A DNA stretch of 64,000 nt from Nitrospirota bacterium (GTDB lineage Bacteria; Nitrospirota; Thermodesulfovibrionia; Thermodesulfovibrionales; UBA1546): NCBI GenBank assembly GCA_009773185.1, contig WPIF01000003.1:76760-140759 (forward strand). The letters are read 5' to 3'. The notes beneath the pieces were generated by a model that saw nothing but the letters and a program-made list of their open reading frames with translations, ran no database searches and was not told the origin of the DNA. Positions 1 through 10,585 of this stretch are shown here, one piece after another (position 1 is the first letter of the stretch; every line of letters starts with the position of its first letter). Both the position numbers and the translations under genes were made by a program.

Positions 1-1502
1 ATGCCGTCCGCAGCGCTGGATATTATCCCCCCTGCGCAACCGCTCCCTTCTCCGACTATATAAAGATTTTCAAAGCCGGCGCAGCGGCTGTCCTTTTCCC
101 GCAGAACCTGGATTGGTGATGAAGTCTTGCTCTCAAGCCCCATAATACTGCCTGTTTCAAATCCCTTTATTTTCCTGCTGAAATCCTTGAGTCCTTCCCT
201 GATAGAACTGCTTACCTCAGCAGGGAGCAGGTCCCATAAAGCAGCGGGTTTTAATTTCAGGGGATAACTTGATTCAACAATTTCTGCCTGCTCTTTCCTG
301 TTTATAAAATTCTGTATACTGCAAAACGGGGCCTTAAAGCCGTCTGAGTATTGGTAAAAACTCTGTTCAAGAGCTTCCAGCCAGTCAAGGGCTTCCTCCG
401 GCAATGCCTTCCTGCCAATGAGTTTATCTGGATGAACCCCGGCTACGCAAGCCGCGTTTGCGAACTTCCCATCCCTCATATACAGGCTCATTCCGTTTAC
501 GATATTTGTATCCTTATATGCAGCTGCAGGAACAACAGTTCCTCCGGGGCACATGCAAAAAGTATACACCGGAAGATTGCCGTCTCCCGGTGATGTAAGA
601 CGGTATTCAGCAGCCTTTACCCCGGCTAGCCTTTCCCTGCCCCATTGTGCCTTGTTTATAATTTCCTGGGGGTGCTCCACCCTGCTGCCTATGGCAAAAC
701 TCTTTGTACGGAACTGAACGCCTCTCCTGATCAACATCCGGTAGGTCTCATAGGCGGAATGCCCCGGGGCGATAATAAAATAATCCGTTTCAATTCCGCC
801 TGATGTAGTGATTGCTTCAATGACTTTTCCGTCTTTAATTTTCAGATCTTCCAGCATGGTTTCAAATAACACGCTCCCGCCGATCTCGATGAATGCATCT
901 CTGAGATTTCTGACAATCTTTCTGAGATTATCACTCCCGAGATGAGGGTGCGCCATATATCCTATTTCTTCCGGCGCGCCTGCCTGAATATAACTGGACA
1001 ATATAAACTGTCTTTCTTTTGATATATGCTTGGACCTTGAAGTGAGCTTTCCATCTGAAAAGGTCCCTGCGCCGCCCTCGCCAAACGCATAGTTACTGAC
1101 AGGATTAAAAACACCGGTCTTTTCAAACTTCCTGACTCCTTCGACCCTTTTATAAACATCTGTGCCACGTTCGATTATCGTTGTATGGAAGCCTGCCTTC
1201 TGAAGGACAAACGCTGAGAAGAACCCTGCCGGGCCGCTTCCGACAACAACCGCCTTCTCTCTTCTTTTCCGATACGGAATATCTAAAGACGGGGATGGAA
1301 CGAGAATGTCTCCCGTAACTTCATCCGATAAAACTAAAACCCTGACCAGCCAGTGGATGTTATCTTTTTTTCTCGCATCAAGGCTTTTATTTTCTATCTG
1401 ATAGGAGAATTCCTGTATCCCCAGTTCTTTCCCAATGCCTTTTCTAAACTCGTCCTCATTGTAATCAGTGGGCAGCTTTAATGAAATTTCTCTGTATCCC
1501 AT
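1..1502 (-). CDS. NAD(P)/FAD-dependent dehydrogenase (COG2509-like), 3' end outside window
   Basis: Reading frame open from an ATG at 1502 to the window edge, about 500 residues, so the C-terminus is missing. It begins MGYREISLKLPTDYNEDEF. A dinucleotide-binding motif VVGSGPAGFFSAFVL lies near residues 80-95, followed by an acidic-arginine segment (IERGTDVYKR) and later flavoprotein segments such as FGEGGAGTFSDGKLTSR and ENLYIVGEGSGCAGGI. This pattern, including a short N-terminal domain before the Rossmann fold, fits the uncharacterised FAD-dependent dehydrogenases annotated as COG2509. The substrate is unknown. It stands alone, divergent from the glucan synthase, with about 200 bp between them. 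Confidence 0.85.
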   Translation of the reverse strand, partial: MGYREISLKLPTDYNEDEFRKGIGKELGIQEFSYQIENKSLDARKKDNIHWLVRVLVLSDEVTGDILVPSPSLDIPYRKRREKAVVVGSGPAGFFSAFVLQKAGFHTTIIERGTDVYKRVEGVRKFEKTGVFNPVSNYAFGEGGAGTFSDGKLTSRSKHISKERQFILSSYIQAGAPEEIGYMAHPHLGSDNLRKIVRNLRDAFIEIGGSVLFETMLEDLKIKDGKVIEAITTSGGIETDYFIIAPGHSAYETYRMLIRRGVQFRTKSFAIGSRVEHPQEIINKAQWGRERLAGVKAAEYRLTSPGDGNLPVYTFCMCPGGTVVPAAAYKDTNIVNGMSLYMRDGKFANAACVAGVHPDKLIGRKALPEEALDWLEALEQSFYQYSDGFKAPFCSIQNFINRKEQAEIVESSYPLKLKPAALWDLLPAEVSSSIREGLKDFSRKIKGFETGSIMGLESKTSSPIQVLREKDSRCAGFENLYIVGEGSGCAGGIISSAADG

Positions 1503-1577
1503 AATATTAGTTTAACCTTAAATAGCTTAAAAACAGAATATGCTCCCGCCAGCTGACTAACCGTCAAGGTAGTAATC

Positions 1578-1633
1578 TGCTATAATGGGACGTAGATTAC
1601 AGCATGAACACCGACTACCGAAACGAGGTAGTC
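1578..1633 (+). promoter_or_regulatory. Extended -10 promoter and 5'-UTR hairpin of the glucan synthase
   Basis: TGCTATAAT (1578-1586) is an extended -10 element without a convincing -35. Downstream, a 7-bp stem (GACTACC at 1613-1619, GGTAGTC at 1627-1633) would lie in the leader of the synthase mRNA. It is not followed by a U-run, so it is not a typical terminator. Promoter assignment is inference from sequence alone. Confidence 0.4.
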
Positions 1634-1708
1634 TAAAGCCACCATTCCAGTTCCGATAGTTGCGATTTGGTTCGTTGAGGCTTCGCTTCTCATAAGGAGA
1701 CCACAAGC

Positions 1709-4700
1709 TTGAAGATAAGCAGCAAGAGCATATTGAGGAGTCTTTCCCGCTTGCGGGCGAGGTTCCGCGGAAACATCCGGATACAAAACGGCGCTGACAC
1801 CGAGCTGCCGCTGAGATCAGAACTGCTCAGCAGCGAGCAGCTGGAGCAGCACGGCAAGACCCTGGCGGGCCTGCACAAGCTGGGTCCGGGACGTGCACAG
1901 GACCGGCTTCTGACGCGGCTGGCTGATAATGAAGGTGTACTGCTTGGAGTCCGCAATCTGCTGATAGAGGCTGTTAAGGCAAACCGCCGTATTACGCCGG
2001 CGGGGGAATGGCTGCTCGATAACTTCTACCTTATTGAAGAGCAGATTCGCACGGCCAGGAGACACTTGCCAAAGGGGTACAGCCGGGAATTGCCCCGGCT
2101 GCTGAATGGCCTGTCAGTTGGTCTTCCGCGCGTGTATGACATTGCTCTGGAGACGATCTCACATGGCGATGGGCGGGTAGATCCGGAGAGCCTCAGCAGT
2201 TTCGTGGCAGCCTACCAGACAGTCACTGACCTGAAGTTAGGTGAATTATGGGCAATCCCCATCATGCTGCGCCTTGCGCTGATAGAGAATCTCCGGCGCG
2301 TTGCAGTCCGGATCGCCACGGACAGGACTGACCGAAACCTCGCTGATTATTGGGCGGACCAGATGACGGAGATCGCGGAGAAAGATCCGAAGAGCCTTAT
2401 TTTAGTGATCGCGGACATGGCGCGTTCGAACCCGCCCATGGTAAGTTCGTTTGTCGCAGAATTTGCGCGCCGGTTGCAGGGGCAGGGCCCTGCTTTGGCA
2501 ATGCCGCTCACATGGATTGAGCAGCGGCTTTCCGAGTCCGGCCTGACAATCAAACAATTGGTGCAGTCGGAGAACCAGCAGCAGGCCGCTGATCAGGTCT
2601 CGATGAGCAACAGCATCAACAGCCTCCGCTTTCTGGATGCGATGGACTGGCGTGATTTCGTGGAAACGATGAGTGCCGTGGAGAAAACCCTGCGTGAGGA
2701 CACGGGCGGCGTTTACGGCAATATGGATTTCTCAACCCGTGACCACTACCGCCACGTCGTGGAAAAAATTGCGAAGAGCAGCCGGCTGTCCGAGAGCGAG
2801 GTGGCGCGCGAGGCGATTCAGTTTGCCCGCGAGAGCGCTGACAGGAATGGGCCCGACGATCGCTCGGCACATGTCGGCTTTTACCTTATAGACAAGGGAC
2901 TGGCGCAGCTTGAGCATCTGGCAGAAGTGCGCTTATCTGTCATTGAGGCCCTGCGAAAATTGAGCTCACGGTTTCCCTTGCTGCTGTACACAGGCACGAT
3001 TATGCTGATGACAACGGTCTTCAGCGGTCACTTGCTGGCAAAGGCGCATGCCGGCGGGTTACATGGTTGGGCACTCGGGCTGATTGGTGCTCTCTCTCTA
3101 ATGGCTGCAAGTCAGCTGGCAATAGCGCTGGTAAACTGGCTGGCGACATTGCTCGCGACGCCGCGTTCTCTGCCGCGAATGGACTTCTCCAAAGGGATTC
3201 CGCCGGAATTGCGTACTCTGGTCGTGGTCCCGGCTATGCTCACAAGCACTCATAATATAGAGGAACTGATTGAGGCGCTTGAAGTCAGGTTCCTTGCAAA
3301 CCGGGACGACAGCCTGCACTTCGGCCTGCTGACTGATCTTAGAGACGCGGCCGGGGAGATGCTGCCGGAGGACGAACCGCTGTTGCTGCTGGCCCGGCAG
3401 CGGATAGAAGAGCTGAATAAAAAATACAGGAATATAAAAGGCGACACTTTCTTCCTTTTCCATCGCCCGCGCAGATGGAACCCTCAGGAGCGGATGTGGA
3501 TGGGTTACGAGCGCAAGCGGGGGAAGCTTGCGGAATTGAATTCTTTTCTGCGCAGCAGGACGGATAACGCCCCTGCCTTCTCTCTTATCGTCGGTAATAC
3601 AGAAATCCTATCGAACGTGAAGTACGTGGTCACCCTTGACACGGATACCCAACTGCCCCGCGATTCGGCATGGCAGTTTGTGGGGACCATGGCGCATCCG
3701 CTGAATCGTGCACAGTACGACAAAGACAGACAACGTGTGGTTGCCGGCTACGGTATTCTTCAGCCGCGCGTGGCTGTGAGCCTGCCGGGCACGAACCGGT
3801 CCCGGTATGCGCGCATGTGCGGGAGTGAGCCGGGAATCGATCCGTATACGCGCGCTGTCTCAGATGTTTACCAGGACCTGTTCCATGAAGGCTCGTTTAT
3901 CGGCAAGGGCATCTATGAGGTTGATGCATTCGAACTGGCGCTCAACGGACGCTTCCCCGAGAACCGAATCCTCAGCCACGATCTTCTGGAAGGATGCTAC
4001 GCCCGGGCAGGGCTATTGAGCGATGTAATGGTGTACGAGGAATATCCATTCCGCTACAGCGCGGATGTAAGCCGCCGGCACCGCTGGATTCGCGGAGACT
4101 GGCAGCTTTTGCGGTGGCTGCTGCCTTATATCCCCGGTCCCGGCCTGGATGCGCGCCTTCAGAAGAATCCGCTCTCGGGGCTGTCCCTATGGAAGATATT
4201 CGATAACCTTCGGCGTAGTCTCGTATCTGCAGCGTTGACACTGCTGTTGCTCCTGGGCTGGACAATCTTGCCATCGGCATGGCTTTGGACTCTGTCGGTG
4301 ATAGGCATCATCCTGATTCCTTCTTTGATTGCCTCTGTCATGGATGTGTTTCAAAAGCCGGGCGATGTGCTTTTGATGCAGCACCTTGCTGCCTCAGTAC
4401 GCTCTGTGCGCAGGCGTTTCGCTCAAGCTGCATTTTTACTTGTCTGTCTGCCTTACGAGGCTTTTTACAGTCTTGATGCGGTTGTGCGCACCACATGGCG
4501 GATGCTGATAACGCACAGGCGGCTGCTTGAATGGAATCCTTCGGGCGATCCTGAGAGTACGAGCCATAATAACAAGGAGGGACTCGTCAGCTCGTATAGG
4601 GCAATGTGGATTGCCCCGGTCATTGCCATTGCCACAGTGGTCTGCCTGGCGCTTTCGGGGCGGGCGGTTTTAGCTAATGCTGTTCCTATACTGTGCCTCT

Positions 4701-7700
4701 GGTTTTTTTCCCCTGCTATTGCGTGGTGGATCAGCCTGCCACTCGCACGCCGCGGAGCAAGGCTGACTGCTGAGCAGACCCTTTTTCTCCGTAAGCTTTC
4801 CCGAAAGACGTGGACGTTTTTCGAAACCTTCGTTGACCCGGAAGATAATTGGCTGCCGCCTGATAACTATCAGGAGCATCCTGTTGCCGTGGTTGCTCAT
4901 CGCACATCACCAACCAACATGGGACTTGCGCTGCTTGCGAATTTGTCAGCGCACGACTTCGGCTATATTTCAACGGGGCAACTCATCAAGCGCACTGATA
5001 ATGCATTCCAGACAATGAAAAAATTGGAACGATACCGGGGCCACTTCTACAACTGGTATGACACACAATCCCTGAAGCCGCTGTCACCCCTCTACATTTC
5101 TACGGTGGACAGCGGGAACCTTGCAGGCCATCTGATGACATTACGGCCAGGGCTGCTCGCGCTTCCCGATCAAAAAATCTTTGGAGAGAGATTATTTGAA
5201 GGCCTTAGAGATACATTAATGATTCTCGCAGAGATTCTCGCGGACACTACAGGAGTAGTCACTCCGGCGGGGCTTGCTCAACTACATAAGTATCTGGAGT
5301 CCGCGCTCAAGTCTCCGCCAACTACGCTTATGGCGGCCCGGATGTATCTTAATCAAATGGCAATGTCTGCCGAGGAAGTGGTCTCCGGTATTAGTACTGA
5401 CCGTGACGACCCGGCCGGGTGGTGGGCGCGTGCCTTTGCCCGGCAATGCCAGGATGCCCTCCAGGAGTTGACGTTTCTAGCTCCGTCGGCAGTTCCTGGT
5501 ATTGACAAGATACCGACTTTGCGTGAACTGGCAGGACTCGGCAACCAACGCGCCATTGAGAGGATCGCTGCTATCGAACGCCTTGCATTGCAAGCGAATG
5601 AACTCAGCCGTATGGAATATGACTTTCTGTTTGACAAGGAGCGGCATCTATTGACCATCGGGTACAATGCAGGTGAACACCGGCAGGACGCGAGTTATTA
5701 TGATTTGCTTGCCTCGGAAGCGAGATTGTACAGTTTCGTAGGGATTGCGCAGGGACAACTGCCGCAGGAGAGCTGGTTCACGCTGGGGCGGCTGCTTACC
5801 ACTACGAGCGGAGAGCCAATCCTGCTTTCTTGGGGCGGATCTATGTTCGAGTACCTGATGCCGCTTCTGGTGATGCCGACGTATGAAAACACGCTGCTTG
5901 ACCAGACCTATAAGGCGGCTGTGGCCAGGCAGATCGAATATGGAAAGAAGAGCGGAGTACCGTGGGGCATTTCGGAATCCGGCTACAATACGATAGACGT
6001 CCGCCTTAACTACCAGTACCGGGCATTCGGCGTGCCAGGCCTCGGGCTGCGGCGCGGGCTCGCCGGGGATCTGGTAATTGCGCCCTATGCTTCGGCGCTT
6101 GCGCTGATGGTGGCACCCGAGGAAGCGTGTCTGAATCTCGAGCGACTCTCTGATGAAGGGTTTGAAGGAAAATACGGCTTCTATGAAGCGATAGATTATA
6201 CACCTTCACGTTTGCCGCGCGGACAATCGAGCGCCGTGGTCCGGTCCTTTATGGCACATCACCAGGGTATGAGTTTACTCTCGCTGGCCTATCTGCTTCT
6301 GGACCGTCCGATGCAGAAACGATTCGAGGCGGAGCCGGTGTTCCAGGCGACCATGCTGCTGCTCCAGGAGCGGGTGCCAAAGGCTACTGCGTTTTATTCG
6401 CACATTGCCGAGTTCTCCGACATACATGAAACTTCCAGTGGTGCGGATATGCCGGTGCGCGTTTTCAGCAGTCCTGATACGCCTATTCCTGAAGTGCAGT
6501 TATTGTCCAACGGCAGATACCATGTAATGGTCACGAACGCCGGCGGCGGTTACAGCCGATGGAAGGACCTCGCAGTGACACGCTGGCGCGAAGACAGCAC
6601 CTGCGACAACTGGGGTACGTTCTGTTATCTGCGCGACGTGGCGAGCGGAGAATTCTGGTCTACTGCATATCAGCCGACGCTTAAGCGATCGAATAACTAC
6701 GAAGCAATTTTTTCGGATGCTAAAGCGGAATTTCGCTGCAGGGACCACGACGTTGACACCCATACGGAGATCGCTGTTTCACCGGAAGATGATATCGAAC
6801 TGCGCCGGATAACTATAACTAATCGCACCCGGATACGAAGGACGATTGATGTCACGAGCTATGCGGAAATAGTCCTTGCATCGTCTGCCGCGGACGCACT
6901 GCATCCGGCGTTCAGCAATCTCTTTGTTCAGACTGAAATTATCCGCCAGCAGGGAGCCATACTCTGCACCCGCCGTCCCCGTTCCCTGGACGAGCATCCA
7001 CCGTGGATGTTCCATCTCATGGCAGTGCACGGGGCAGATATAGGAGAGGCTTCCTATGAGACTGACCGCATGCAGTTTATCGGGCGGGGAGGCACTATCG
7101 CTGACCCGCAGGCAATGCGCGGGGCAGCTGGTTTTTTTACAGGGGCGCTCTCCGGCAGCCAGGGCTCAGTGCTCGATCCGATTGTTGCTGTGCGGTATCG
7201 GATAACCCTTGATCCGGAAGAATCGGCAACGATTAATATTGTCTCCGGCATCGGCGAAACCCGTGACATGTGCCTGGGACTTGTAGAGAAATACCAGGAC
7301 CGGCGTCTCGCGGACCGTGTCTTTGAACTGGCGTGGACACATAGCCAGGTGCTCCTGCGGCAGCTCAATGCCACAGAGGCAGATGCGCAACTCTATGGAC
7401 GCCTTGCCGGCTCTGTTATCCATGCTAATTCTTTGCTGCGAGCCGAACCTGGTGTCATCAACAACAACCGCAGGGGGCAATCCGGTCTATGGGGCTACTC
7501 CATTTCAGGCGATTTACCAATCGTGCTGCTGCAGATTGAAGATCCGGCCAATATAGACCTGGTGCGCCAACTCGTGCAGGCCCACGCATACTGGCGATTA
7601 AAAGGACTGGCGGTGGATCTTGTGATCTGGAACGAAGATCGTGCCGGTTACCGGCAACTTCTGCAAGACCGGATTATGGGGCTCATTGCCGCAGGCGTCG

Positions 7701-10345
7701 AAGTCAACGTGACCGATCAGCCAGGCGGCATTTTTGTAAGACCTGCGGACCAGATATCGAACGAGGACCGCATCCTGCTCCAAACTGTAGCGCGCGCCAT
7801 CATTACTGACAGCAAGGGGACGCTGGCAGAGCAGATCAACCGTCGCAGTCTTATGGAAGTAACAGTGCCGCTCCTTACATTGACCCGAACCCATCACTCC
7901 GAACCACTGGCAATTGCTGCATTGCCTCGCCACGACCTGACGTTCTTCAACGGACTCGGCGGATTCACGCCTGACGGGCGCGAGTACATCATTACGACAA
8001 CACACGGGCAAGTGACACCGGCGCCATGGGTAAATGTGCTGGCAAATCCGCACTTCGGAACTATTATTTCGGAAAGCGGAGGTGCTTACACATGGAGCGA
8101 GAATGCCCACGAGTTTCGTCTCACTCCATGGGGGAACGATCCCGTGAGCGATTCGGGCGGAGAGGCGTTTTATATCCGGGATGAAGAGCGCGGACATTTC
8201 TGGTCCCCCACGCCGCTGCCACGTAGCGGGGCAACGCCTTACGTTACACGGCACGGATTCGGCTACAGCGTCTTTGAGCACACGGAGCGCGGCATCCTCT
8301 CGGAGATGTGGGTTTACGTGGCCCCGGATGCACCAATTAAGTTTACGGTGCTGAAAATACGAAACGAGTCGGGTAGGTCCCGCCGCCTCTCTGTTACCGG
8401 ATATGCAGAGTGGGTGCTGGGAGATCTGCGGCCAAAAACAGCAATGCATGTGATTACTGAACTTGACCCCAACAGCGGCGCGCTTTTTGCGCGGAATTTC
8501 TACAACACGGAGTTTGCTGACCGGGTTGCCTTCTTTGATGTTGACGATGTGTCCAGGACTTTAACCGGCGACAGGGCTGAGTTTCTCGGGCGCAACGGCA
8601 CACTTCGGAATCCCGCGGCAATGACCAGATTGCGCCTCTCCGGCAAGGTGGGGCCCGCTTTGGACCCCTGTGCCGCTATCCAGGTTCCATTCGAGCTGGC
8701 TGACGGGCAAGAGCGTGAGATCATCTTCAGGCTTGGCGCAGGGCGGGATGCTGCTGATGCCGGTAAACTGGTACGTCGTTTCCGTGGACCTGCTGCCGCG
8801 CGCGGAGCGCTCGAGGCAGTGTGGCAGTACTGGAATAACACGCTTGGCGCAGTGCAGGTGGAAACACCTGACCAGTCTGTCAATATCCTGAGCAATGGCT
8901 GGCTCTTGTACCAAACTCTTGCGTGCCGTCTTTGGGCCCGGAGCGGATATTATCAGTCGGGCGGAGCCTTTGGTTTCCGTGACCAGTTGCAGGACGTGAT
9001 GGCGCTCATCTATGCAGACCCGGGCCTCGCGCGCGAGCATCTCCTGATATGCGCGGCCCATCAGTTTAAGGAGGGTGATGTTCAGCATTGGTGGCATCCT
9101 CCGTCAGGCCGGGGTGTACGTACACACTGTTCGGACGATTTCCTCTGGTTGCCGCTGGCTGTCTCCCGCTACGTTCTAAGCACAGGGGACACAGGAGTGC
9201 TGGATGAACCAGTCCGTTTCCTCGAGGGCCGCCCGGTAAACACTGACGAGGACTCGTATTACGATCTTCCCCGCGTGTCTGAAAAAGCGGCTGGTTTGTA
9301 TGATCACTGTGTGCGGGCTATCATGAAGGGTATCAACCTTGGCAGGCATGGTCTGCCGCTCATCGGCTCGGGCGATTGGAACGACGGCATGAACATGGTG
9401 GGCGAATACGGCAAAGGCGAAAGCGTCTGGCTTGGCTTCTTCTTTTATGAAGTGCTCATGCGGTTCACTGAGATTGCACGACTGCATGGCGACCTGGCCT
9501 TTGCCGAACGCTGCCAAAAAGAAGCAGCTCAATTGCGCCGGAATATCGAGCAGAATGCCTGGGATGGCGAATGGTACCTCCGCGCTTTCTTCGATGACGG
9601 CTCGCCGCTTGGTTCGGCGGGTAACCCTGAATGCCGGATTGATTCCATTGCGCAAAGCTGGTCTGTTCTCTCCGGGGCCGGGGATGCCAAGCGCTCAGCC
9701 ATGGCAATGGAATCAGTGAATAAACGCCTTGTTAGGCGTGACCATAGACTTATCCAACTTCTGGATCCGCCGTTTGATAAGTCGAATTTGAATCCCGGCT
9801 ACATAAAGGGATATGTGCCAGGCGTCAGGGAAAACGGCGGACAATACACTCATGGCGCTATCTGGACAGCTATGGCATTTGCCGCCTTGGGCGACAGCCA
9901 GCGCGCATGGGAACTGCTGGCAATGATAAACCCTTTAAACCATGGGAGATCTCCGGAGGAAATTGAAATCTACAAAGTAGAACCATACGTTGTCGCAGCC
10001 GATGTATATGCGGTCTCACCGCACAGCGGCCGTGGTGGATGGACATGGTACACGGGATCATCCGGCTGGATGTACCGGCTTATACTGGAATCACTCCTGG
10101 GGCTGAGACTTGAAAAAGACAAGCTGCGTTTCGAGCCGTGTCTGCCTGGGGATTGGGATATGTTCAAGGTGCATTACCGGTACAGGAAAACTCTCTATCA
10201 TATCACTCTCCGGCAAACGCCTGCGGGCAGCGGCGAGACGAGCGTGGCCGTTGATGGCGTTGAACAACACGATAAGGCTATCCCACTTGTTGACGACCGT
10301 CAGGAACACTCAGTAGAGGTGAGGATACCTGTTAAAGAAGGATAA
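1709..10345 (+). CDS. ndvB: Cyclic beta-1,2-glucan synthase (NdvB/ChvB family)
   Basis: This inner-membrane enzyme makes cyclic beta-1,2-glucan from UDP-glucose. At 2,878 residues it matches the family length (about 2,800). The start is TTG with AAGGAG nine bases upstream. Order: N-terminal helical region, two membrane segments near residues 420-480, a GT84-type glycosyltransferase with DTDT at about 644-647 and the RRHRWIRGDWQ motif near 790, more membrane segments near 840-890 and 970-1020, then the linker and two carbohydrate-binding/phosphorylase (GH94) halves with GSGDWNDGMN near 2553-2562. The aspartate of GDWND is the conserved general acid of GH94. All expected motifs are present. Base composition is richer in G+C than neighbouring genes, suggesting transfer. 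No glucan exporter (NdvA) is next to it. Confidence 0.93.
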   Translation: MKISSKSILRSLSRLRARFRGNIRIQNGADTELPLRSELLSSEQLEQHGKTLAGLHKLGPGRAQDRLLTRLADNEGVLLGVRNLLIEAVKANRRITPAGEWLLDNFYLIEEQIRTARRHLPKGYSRELPRLLNGLSVGLPRVYDIALETISHGDGRVDPESLSSFVAAYQTVTDLKLGELWAIPIMLRLALIENLRRVAVRIATDRTDRNLADYWADQMTEIAEKDPKSLILVIADMARSNPPMVSSFVAEFARRLQGQGPALAMPLTWIEQRLSESGLTIKQLVQSENQQQAADQVSMSNSINSLRFLDAMDWRDFVETMSAVEKTLREDTGGVYGNMDFSTRDHYRHVVEKIAKSSRLSESEVAREAIQFARESADRNGPDDRSAHVGFYLIDKGLAQLEHLAEVRLSVIEALRKLSSRFPLLLYTGTIMLMTTVFSGHLLAKAHAGGLHGWALGLIGALSLMAASQLAIALVNWLATLLATPRSLPRMDFSKGIPPELRTLVVVPAMLTSTHNIEELIEALEVRFLANRDDSLHFGLLTDLRDAAGEMLPEDEPLLLLARQRIEELNKKYRNIKGDTFFLFHRPRRWNPQERMWMGYERKRGKLAELNSFLRSRTDNAPAFSLIVGNTEILSNVKYVVTLDTDTQLPRDSAWQFVGTMAHPLNRAQYDKDRQRVVAGYGILQPRVAVSLPGTNRSRYARMCGSEPGIDPYTRAVSDVYQDLFHEGSFIGKGIYEVDAFELALNGRFPENRILSHDLLEGCYARAGLLSDVMVYEEYPFRYSADVSRRHRWIRGDWQLLRWLLPYIPGPGLDARLQKNPLSGLSLWKIFDNLRRSLVSAALTLLLLLGWTILPSAWLWTLSVIGIILIPSLIASVMDVFQKPGDVLLMQHLAASVRSVRRRFAQAAFLLVCLPYEAFYSLDAVVRTTWRMLITHRRLLEWNPSGDPESTSHNNKEGLVSSYRAMWIAPVIAIATVVCLALSGRAVLANAVPILCLWFFSPAIAWWISLPLARRGARLTAEQTLFLRKLSRKTWTFFETFVDPEDNWLPPDNYQEHPVAVVAHRTSPTNMGLALLANLSAHDFGYISTGQLIKRTDNAFQTMKKLERYRGHFYNWYDTQSLKPLSPLYISTVDSGNLAGHLMTLRPGLLALPDQKIFGERLFEGLRDTLMILAEILADTTGVVTPAGLAQLHKYLESALKSPPTTLMAARMYLNQMAMSAEEVVSGISTDRDDPAGWWARAFARQCQDALQELTFLAPSAVPGIDKIPTLRELAGLGNQRAIERIAAIERLALQANELSRMEYDFLFDKERHLLTIGYNAGEHRQDASYYDLLASEARLYSFVGIAQGQLPQESWFTLGRLLTTTSGEPILLSWGGSMFEYLMPLLVMPTYENTLLDQTYKAAVARQIEYGKKSGVPWGISESGYNTIDVRLNYQYRAFGVPGLGLRRGLAGDLVIAPYASALALMVAPEEACLNLERLSDEGFEGKYGFYEAIDYTPSRLPRGQSSAVVRSFMAHHQGMSLLSLAYLLLDRPMQKRFEAEPVFQATMLLLQERVPKATAFYSHIAEFSDIHETSSGADMPVRVFSSPDTPIPEVQLLSNGRYHVMVTNAGGGYSRWKDLAVTRWREDSTCDNWGTFCYLRDVASGEFWSTAYQPTLKRSNNYEAIFSDAKAEFRCRDHDVDTHTEIAVSPEDDIELRRITITNRTRIRRTIDVTSYAEIVLASSAADALHPAFSNLFVQTEIIRQQGAILCTRRPRSLDEHPPWMFHLMAVHGADIGEASYETDRMQFIGRGGTIADPQAMRGAAGFFTGALSGSQGSVLDPIVAVRYRITLDPEESATINIVSGIGETRDMCLGLVEKYQDRRLADRVFELAWTHSQVLLRQLNATEADAQLYGRLAGSVIHANSLLRAEPGVINNNRRGQSGLWGYSISGDLPIVLLQIEDPANIDLVRQLVQAHAYWRLKGLAVDLVIWNEDRAGYRQLLQDRIMGLIAAGVEVNVTDQPGGIFVRPADQISNEDRILLQTVARAIITDSKGTLAEQINRRSLMEVTVPLLTLTRTHHSEPLAIAALPRHDLTFFNGLGGFTPDGREYIITTTHGQVTPAPWVNVLANPHFGTIISESGGAYTWSENAHEFRLTPWGNDPVSDSGGEAFYIRDEERGHFWSPTPLPRSGATPYVTRHGFGYSVFEHTERGILSEMWVYVAPDAPIKFTVLKIRNESGRSRRLSVTGYAEWVLGDLRPKTAMHVITELDPNSGALFARNFYNTEFADRVAFFDVDDVSRTLTGDRAEFLGRNGTLRNPAAMTRLRLSGKVGPALDPCAAIQVPFELADGQEREIIFRLGAGRDAADAGKLVRRFRGPAAARGALEAVWQYWNNTLGAVQVETPDQSVNILSNGWLLYQTLACRLWARSGYYQSGGAFGFRDQLQDVMALIYADPGLAREHLLICAAHQFKEGDVQHWWHPPSGRGVRTHCSDDFLWLPLAVSRYVLSTGDTGVLDEPVRFLEGRPVNTDEDSYYDLPRVSEKAAGLYDHCVRAIMKGINLGRHGLPLIGSGDWNDGMNMVGEYGKGESVWLGFFFYEVLMRFTEIARLHGDLAFAERCQKEAAQLRRNIEQNAWDGEWYLRAFFDDGSPLGSAGNPECRIDSIAQSWSVLSGAGDAKRSAMAMESVNKRLVRRDHRLIQLLDPPFDKSNLNPGYIKGYVPGVRENGGQYTHGAIWTAMAFAALGDSQRAWELLAMINPLNHGRSPEEIEIYKVEPYVVAADVYAVSPHSGRGGWTWYTGSSGWMYRLILESLLGLRLEKDKLRFEPCLPGDWDMFKVHYRYRKTLYHITLRQTPAGSGETSVAVDGVEQHDKAIPLVDDRQEHSVEVRIPVKEG

Positions 10346-10585
10346 GAAAAACATAGACAAATCCAATAAACTCCCCGAAGCCCTTGCTTAATGTTTACAG
10401 TCTTCCTAACTTCCTGGCTATGGAACTTTTTTCGTTGAGCCTGGCAAACGGAAGAAAAGATATTTTAAAGATAGGCCAAGTCTTTTGAATTTTGCAGCAG
10501 TGTAGGAGTTAATAATCCTGGAAGCGTCCCCCTACTTATTTATTCCTAAAATTTCCCTTCTTTTTGCAAGGCTCGATCTTATTAG
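10346..10585. other. Intergenic, no gene seen
   Basis: 240 bp between the synthase and the convergent ImmA gene. No reading frame with a ribosome site is visible. Around 10520-10536 the text GGAAGCGTCCCCCTACTTAT resembles the GTCCCC-type ends of small palindromic elements (compare 52625-52740), but I find no matching opposite end, so a decayed element is only possible. The base change from G+C-rich to A+T-rich begins here and may mark the left edge of the island. Confidence 0.35.

Noticed and set aside
7598-8449. 283-codon frame antisense to the glucan synthase
   Set aside because: It is a shadow of the G+C-rich coding strand, without a ribosome site or recognisable domain.
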